From Bacteroidales bacterium (GTDB lineage: Bacteria > Bacteroidota > Bacteroidia > Bacteroidales > UBA932), in contig JAEEQI010000073.1 in NCBI GenBank assembly GCA_016285215.1, positions 1 through 11,573 on the forward strand: a stretch of DNA of 11,573 bases, in the 5' to 3' direction. Numbering within the stretch: position 1 is the first letter of the stretch; each line of letters starts with the position of its first letter. Made by a program: the position numbers and the translations under genes. The notes beneath the pieces were generated by a model, which saw only the letters and a program-made list of their open reading frames with translations, ran no database searches and was not told the origin of the DNA. Below are positions 7,896 through 11,573 of this stretch, one piece after another.

Positions 7896-7917
7896 GTAGC
7901 CCCAATGTAGCCCCAAT
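7896..7917 (+). repeat. 11-bp tandem direct repeat, candidate integrase arm sites
   Basis: GTAGCCCCAAT occurs twice back to back (7896-7906 and 7907-7917), exact, about 50 bp before the integrase start. Integrases with an N-terminal arm-binding domain bind short direct repeats near their attachment site, so these are candidate arm-type sites. They are also placed just upstream of the integrase -7 box (7933-7940), where binding could repress the gene. The repeat is seen; the role is inferred. Confidence 0.65.
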
Positions 7918-7932
7918 TTCGAGATTTTTTGC

Positions 7933-7940
7933 TATCTTTG
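7933..7940 (+). promoter_or_regulatory. Bacteroidota -7 box for the integrase gene
   Basis: TATCTTTG matches TAnnTTTG exactly and ends 25 bp before the integrase ATG, giving a predicted transcript start near 7947 and a leader of about 20 nt. No convincing -33 TTTG is seen; the expected position falls within or beside the 11-bp tandem repeat. Confidence 0.65.
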
Positions 7941-7965
7941 TATTAGCGTTATAAAGATAGTTATT

Positions 7966-9342
7966 ATGGCAGTTTCATTTTTTCTAAGAACGACGAAGGA
8001 GAAGGGAGAAGCTCCCTTGTTCGTCCGGCTTCAATCTAGGAAGCAAAACATCAACCACAAGTATTGTACTCCACTTGTAGTAGACATCGAGGCCTGGAAC
8101 AATTCCAAGAAAGGCGACACCCAGAGAAAGAATTTCCGAAAGGCGCACATTGATCTCGTCAAAAAGATGGAGGAGATCAGTGACACCCTCGAGATGACTC
8201 TTGACCGGCCGGTAGGCCTTACCCAGGAAGAGTTTAAGCAGATTGTCCTGGATATCGTGTACAAAGAGGCCCGGGAAGCCCAGGAGCGCAGCAAAGAAGC
8301 CAAAGCGAAAGAAGAGGCCGAGAAGAACCGTATGACTCTGAACAAGTACATTGCCATGTACTGTGACCAGATTACTACCGGCGCCAGGCAGACAGAGAAA
8401 GGCAGCAACTTCGCTCCTTCTACCGTGAAGACCGTAAAGCTTGCACTGGATCAGTTCACAAAATTCCAGAAAGAGACAAAGCACACCTACGACTTCGATG
8501 ACATCAACATGAACTTCTATTATGCTTACACGGCTCACCTAAAGAAAAAAGGGTACTCCATCAACACGTACGGGAAATGCATCAAGGAGCTGAAGACCAT
8601 CATGGCCTGCGCCGAAAGTGAAGGATATCATACGAATCATGTCTGGAGAGACAAAAAGTTCAAAGGCACCCGGGTGGAAGTAGACAGCATCTATTTAACG
8701 AAGGAAGATATTGACAAGATTATGGCCGTAGACCTTTCCGAATATCCTATTGGATATGAGCAGGCCCGCGATATCTTCATGATAGGCGTCTGGACGGCCC
8801 AGCGTGTTTCTGACTACAACTACATCAAGAAAGAGGACTTCAATACCCTTACGAAGAATGTAATGAAGGAGGAGCCCGATCCGGAGAACCCCGGCCAGAT
8901 GAGAGCTTGGATTGAGAAGCAGGAGATAACCTACCTGAATATACGCCAGCAGAAAACCGGTGCCAAGGTTGCTATCCCTTGCAACTCTGCCCTGAAGGCC
9001 ATCCTCGAGAAGTATAATTACCAGGTGCCTCACCTGGCGGACCAGGTCATCAACCGCTACATCAAGGAAATCTCCGAGAAAGCCGGCCTGACTGAGTTGG
9101 TCGAAATTGAGACCACAAAAGGCGGCACGCCCAAAAAGGAGAAGATTGAGAAGTACAAACTGGTCCATAGCCATACGGCCCGACGCACTGGCGCCACGCT
9201 CATGTATCTTGCCGGCGTGGATCTGTACGACATCATGAAGGTCACTGGCCACGCCTCGCCCAAGATGCTCAAAAAGTACATCAAGGCCGATACGCTGGAG
9301 GTAGTAGAGAAACTCACTGACAAGTACGAATACTTCCGCTAA
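7966..9342 (+). CDS. Tyrosine recombinase/integrase, Bacteroidota arm-binding type
   Basis: A 458-aa site-specific recombinase that should cut and rejoin DNA through a covalent phosphotyrosine. The N-terminal part (about 1-100) fits the arm-type DNA-binding domain of Bacteroidota integrases (MAVSFFLRTTKEKGEAPLFVRL). A charged helix (about 100-122) links it to a SAM-like core-binding domain (about 123-235). The catalytic domain (about 243-458) holds R280 (AQRVSDY), K330 (QQKTG), H403 and R406 (HTAR), H429 (TGHAS) and the nucleophile Y438 (KKYIKA), so the full R-K-HxxR-H-Y set is intact. Length is typical of the family. The start fits the family's N terminus and the promoter; only a weak ribosome site is visible. 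It is followed by an inverted repeat and an ATPase gene, which suggests the end of an integrated element. It appears AT-richer than the NRPS. Confidence 0.96.
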   Translation: MAVSFFLRTTKEKGEAPLFVRLQSRKQNINHKYCTPLVVDIEAWNNSKKGDTQRKNFRKAHIDLVKKMEEISDTLEMTLDRPVGLTQEEFKQIVLDIVYKEAREAQERSKEAKAKEEAEKNRMTLNKYIAMYCDQITTGARQTEKGSNFAPSTVKTVKLALDQFTKFQKETKHTYDFDDINMNFYYAYTAHLKKKGYSINTYGKCIKELKTIMACAESEGYHTNHVWRDKKFKGTRVEVDSIYLTKEDIDKIMAVDLSEYPIGYEQARDIFMIGVWTAQRVSDYNYIKKEDFNTLTKNVMKEEPDPENPGQMRAWIEKQEITYLNIRQQKTGAKVAIPCNSALKAILEKYNYQVPHLADQVINRYIKEISEKAGLTELVEIETTKGGTPKKEKIEKYKLVHSHTARRTGATLMYLAGVDLYDIMKVTGHASPKMLKKYIKADTLEVVEKLTDKYEYFR

Positions 9343-9345
9343 TCC

Positions 9346-9400
9346 AATCAGAAACTATGAAAAAATCAAAATCGCTGTGACTTTTTCATAGTTTTTGATT
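9346..9400. repeat. 19-bp inverted repeat between integrase and ATPase, terminator or operator
   Basis: AATCAGAAACTATGAAAAA at 9346-9364 pairs with TTTTTCATAGTTTTTGATT at 9382-9400; 18 pairs are exact and one is a G/T wobble (9351 with 9395), around a 17-nt loop. It starts 4 bp after the integrase stop, as a terminator would, but the stem is AT-rich and there is no clean T run after it. The right arm fills the spacer just ahead of the ATPase -7 box (9400-9407), so a DNA-binding dimer at this site could control the ATPase promoter. Confidence 0.8.
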
Positions 9401-9407
9401 ATATTTG
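9400..9407 (+). promoter_or_regulatory. Bacteroidota -7 box for the ATPase gene
   Basis: TATATTTG is an exact TAnnTTTG match. Transcription would begin near 9414, so the TTG at 9395 cannot be the translation start and the ATG at 9434 would have a leader of about 20 nt. The box overlaps the last base of the 19-bp inverted repeat, which suggests separate regulation from the integrase. Confidence 0.65.
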
Positions 9408-9433
9408 CCTTGGAATTAATGGCTGTAATTGCT

Positions 9434-10807
9434 ATGAAAAGAAAAATCACTCAGCAACTCATAGACTGGAAGAACAGGCCGGATCATAAGCCTCTCATCC
9501 TCCAGGGAGCCCGTCAGGTTGGAAAAACATACATTCTGGAAGAATTCGGGCGCGAGCACTATAAGAATTATATCAAGGTAAGCCTTGACCTGGTCCCTGA
9601 TGTGCGCAATTTCCTGAAGGACAACATCAATCCTTTGGAAATCATCGCTTATCTGGAAACTCTATATAATGAGCGAATTGTCCCGCATGAGACGCTGGTC
9701 ATCCTGGATGAGATTCAGGACTGCAAGCGGGCGCTGCTTGCTCTCAAATATTTCCAGGAAGATTATCCTCAGTATGATATTGTGGCCGCAGGTAGCCTTC
9801 TGGGGGTGGCTGTGAATCAGGGAAACAAGCCCGATGAAGAAGATGAAGCAGGAAAGGCCCAACAGCAGCAGGAAGAAGAGGAATTCTCCTATCCGGTTGG
9901 TAAAGTGGATGAATTGCGCCTGTACCCTATGGACTTTGAAGAATTCCTCTGGGCCATCAATATGGATGTTCTGGCGCAGGATATCCGTACCCACTTCAAC
10001 TCTAATGAGGCAATGCCGGCTTCCGTTCACCTGTTGGCACTTGACCTGTACCAGCGCTATCTGATAGTCGGCGGCATGCCCGAGAGTGTTGGCAAATATG
10101 TAGAGACCCACAGCTTCCTGGAGTGCAGAACCGTTCAGCAGTCCATCCTGGTTGGTTACAATGCCGATATGGCCAAATATGCCAAGCCGGCAACCACTGT
10201 CAAGATCAGAGCCTGCTTCAATTCTATTCCGGCACAACTGGCTAAAGAGAATCGCAAGTTCCAGTACAAGCTGGCGCAAAAGGGCGGAACCGCTAAGATT
10301 TTCGGTGAAGCTATCGAATGGCTCATTCTGGCCGGGATAGTACATAAATGCAAACTGATATCACATGGCTTTATTCCCATCTCAGCCCAGGAAGATGACA
10401 GCGACTTCAAGATTTATATGTCCGATATTGGCCTGCTGAACACAAAGGCCCAGATGCCGGCCCAGATGCTACTCAATTCCATAGAGACTGAGAACACTTT
10501 CCTTGGTTCGGTAGCCGAGAACTATGTGGCCCAGGCCCTTTCTGCCAACGGTATTACACTCCGCTATTGGAAAAACGGCAACACCCAGGAAGTGGAATAC
10601 ATACTGCAGGATGGAATGAACGTGATTCCTGTAGAGGTCAAGAAAGGCAAGAAGGTGAATGCAATCAGCATGAACAATTTCAAAAAGACCTACAAGTGTC
10701 CTTTCGCTTACCGCATTTCCGGAAAGAACTTCGGCTTCGCCAATGAAATCAAGTCTGTTCCCCTTTATGCCGTATTCTGCATTGAGGCAAAAGAAGACAT
10801 CGAATAG
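9434..10807 (+). CDS. AAA+ ATPase with DUF4143 C-terminal region
   Basis: A 457-aa protein of the AAA_14/DUF4143 type, common and often multicopy in Bacteroidota; its cellular role is not established. I use the ATG at 9434 because MKRKITQQLIDWKN is the usual opening of the family and the promoter box lies at 9400-9407; the frame itself extends upstream to a TTG at 9395. Walker A is GARQVGKT (25-32), Walker B is LVILDEIQ (88-95, D92/E93), and a sensor-1-like AAGSLLGV lies at 118-125. An acidic, glutamine-rich insert of about 20 residues (131-150) interrupts the ATPase domain before FSYPVGKV. The C-terminal half ends with VEYILQ...IPVEVKKGKK (387-406), whose E...ExK pattern resembles a restriction-endonuclease-like fold; nuclease activity is unproven. 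A terminator hairpin follows the stop. Confidence 0.93.
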   Translation: MKRKITQQLIDWKNRPDHKPLILQGARQVGKTYILEEFGREHYKNYIKVSLDLVPDVRNFLKDNINPLEIIAYLETLYNERIVPHETLVILDEIQDCKRALLALKYFQEDYPQYDIVAAGSLLGVAVNQGNKPDEEDEAGKAQQQQEEEEFSYPVGKVDELRLYPMDFEEFLWAINMDVLAQDIRTHFNSNEAMPASVHLLALDLYQRYLIVGGMPESVGKYVETHSFLECRTVQQSILVGYNADMAKYAKPATTVKIRACFNSIPAQLAKENRKFQYKLAQKGGTAKIFGEAIEWLILAGIVHKCKLISHGFIPISAQEDDSDFKIYMSDIGLLNTKAQMPAQMLLNSIETENTFLGSVAENYVAQALSANGITLRYWKNGNTQEVEYILQDGMNVIPVEVKKGKKVNAISMNNFKKTYKCPFAYRISGKNFGFANEIKSVPLYAVFCIEAKEDIE

Positions 10808-10819
10808 GTAAGAATCTAA

Positions 10820-11518
10820 TCATAAGCTCACAACGCCGGATACTGCAAAAAACTGACTGCGGTATCCGGTTTTTGTATCCAGTAGGATGCAGCGTGCATG
10901 CACCTGGTAGGAATCCAGGTCTAGGCCCCAGATAGATGTGTAGCCGGTGATTCGCGTGGTCTGCACGGCTTCGCTCGAGCCTGGTTCCGCCAGGAAATTA
11001 CGTAGGGCACCGGTATCCCATCCACGGCCAGGCTTGGCCAACTGCACCTTAGTAAGCAACCGGTACCGGCCGGCACAATCCTCCATCAGCAGCTTCCACC
11101 GAATCAGGAGCGTATCATCCACTACCGAGGCTCCCAGCAATCTGACAATAAACGAGGGAAACTTCTTGAACGGAGCCGGAGACGGCACGTGCTCATTCCC
11201 CAGGGTGGCGAAGCCGTGATATGCCGATATGAACAGGTTGTTCCCTGAGATCCTGGCCTTGTGATCAAAGGGCGGTCGGTGCGGCTCCACCACACTGGCA
11301 TACGGCTCCCATCGAAGCTGCTCCTCATGAGGAAGAGACCTCCAGGCCTGCAGCGCCCGAATATGAACGGACAACGCCTTCTGCTGACCGCTTGTGCCAG
11401 GGTAAACTGGGGATATTCGCTTTCTGAGGAAGCATTTGCCACCTCTGTGATAGGCGGTCACGTTGCCGGCAGAGCCGTAAGCATCACTGATAAGAATTCC
11501 GGGGCGCAGCTGTACCAT
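10820..11518 (-). CDS. Uncharacterised protein, resembles the DUF6266 group
   Basis: A 232-aa protein with no signal peptide or membrane segment that I can see. The N terminus (GILISDAYGSAGNVTAYHRGGK, residues 7-28) is Gly-rich and resembles the opening of DUF6266-type proteins of Bacteroidota, followed by a 'GTSGQQKALSVHIRALQAWRSLPHEEQLRW' helix region and 'SGNNLFISAYHGFATLGNE'. The rest looks beta-rich. The function of such proteins is unknown, and the family link is from memory of its style, not a search. The ATG at 11518 is chosen for its fit to that N terminus; the frame stays open to the window edge, so a longer form is possible. It converges on the ATPase gene with 12 bp between stops, and its last codons overlap the ATPase terminator. 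It does not look like an integral part of the integrase machinery. Confidence 0.75.
   Translation of the reverse strand: MVQLRPGILISDAYGSAGNVTAYHRGGKCFLRKRISPVYPGTSGQQKALSVHIRALQAWRSLPHEEQLRWEPYASVVEPHRPPFDHKARISGNNLFISAYHGFATLGNEHVPSPAPFKKFPSFIVRLLGASVVDDTLLIRWKLLMEDCAGRYRLLTKVQLAKPGRGWDTGALRNFLAEPGSSEAVQTTRITGYTSIWGLDLDSYQVHARCILLDTKTGYRSQFFAVSGVVSL
10836..10874 (+). terminator. Intrinsic terminator of the ATPase gene, inside the opposing gene
   Basis: CCGGATACTGC (10836-10846) pairs with GCGGTATCCGG (10859-10869), 11 pairs including one T/G wobble, around a 12-nt loop, followed by TTTTT on the plus strand. It sits about 30 bp after the ATPase stop. On the minus strand no T run follows, so it should terminate only plus-strand transcription. 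It lies within the last codons of the convergent gene. Confidence 0.8.
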
Positions 11519-11573
11519 AAGCCATAAGTTTTGGGTTAAGAAGATAAATGTAACTAGTTGGGAGGAATTGCGC

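Larger units (their letters stand above)
7610..7932. other. Gene-free, structure-rich interval between NRPS and integrase
   Basis: About 320 bp with no gene I can defend. It contains a composite repeat with a hairpin (7705-7824), a stretch at 7825-7895 without a pattern I recognise, an 11-bp tandem repeat (7896-7917), and at its edge the integrase promoter. A 68-codon frame on the minus strand (7845 to 7639) spans the repeat and probably does not code. The interval is AT-rich at both ends and GC-rich in the middle. The most likely role is the attachment and regulatory region of the adjacent integrase, which is inference from position. Confidence 0.5.

Noticed and set aside
7610..7965. tRNA gene or CRISPR array as integration target or repeat source
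   Set aside because: I found no cloverleaf with a T-loop signature and no regularly spaced repeats with unique spacers; the repeats here are only two copies each.
9395..9433. Upstream TTG start giving a 470-aa ATPase
   Set aside because: The TTG lies ahead of the predicted -7 box (9400-9407), and the extra residues MIIFALELMAVIA do not look like the family's N terminus. The ATG at 9434 fits better; the ATG at 9419 remains a minor alternative.

Overview
The window looks like chromosomal DNA from a Bacteroidota member, probably a gut-associated Bacteroidales. The reasons are Bacteroidota-type -7 promoter boxes (TAnnTTTG) ahead of three genes, weak or absent Shine-Dalgarno sequences, a Bacteroidota-style arm-binding tyrosine integrase, a DUF4143-type ATPase, and a protein resembling the DUF6266 group common in this phylum. 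No species can be named from the sequence alone.

Layout. At 2-217 (+) lies the 3' end of a thioredoxin-like (TlpA-type) gene. A perfect-palindrome, probably bidirectional, terminator follows at 248-279. Converging on it is a single giant gene on the minus strand (7562 to 321, 2413 aa), a nonribosomal peptide synthetase with the complete order C-A-T-C-A-T-R. All catalytic signatures I looked for are present, so it looks functional. The predicted product is a (possibly N-acylated) dipeptide released reductively as an aldehyde, or a pyrazinone derived from it. No phosphopantetheinyl transferase, transporter or tailoring gene lies in the window, so the synthetase appears to be a one-gene pathway as far as can be seen.

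From about 7610 to 7965 there is a gene-free, structure-rich stretch: the synthetase promoter, a composite repeat with a 15-nt-arm hairpin, an 11-bp tandem repeat, and the integrase promoter. It is followed on the plus strand by a complete tyrosine recombinase (7966-9342), a striking 19-bp inverted repeat (9346-9400) that runs into the next promoter, and an AAA+ ATPase of the DUF4143 type (9434-10807). Convergent to the ATPase is a 232-aa uncharacterised protein on the minus strand (11518 to 10820); the ATPase terminator hairpin lies inside its 3' end.

Interpretation. The left part is a secondary-metabolite locus. The right part (7.6 kb onward), with integrase, candidate integrase-binding repeats and accessory genes, looks like one end of an integrated mobile element or a recombination hotspot. 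Whether the synthetase belongs to that element or only sits beside it cannot be decided here. The item most worth pursuing is the reductase-terminated dimodular synthetase; the unexplained repeats beside the integrase are second.
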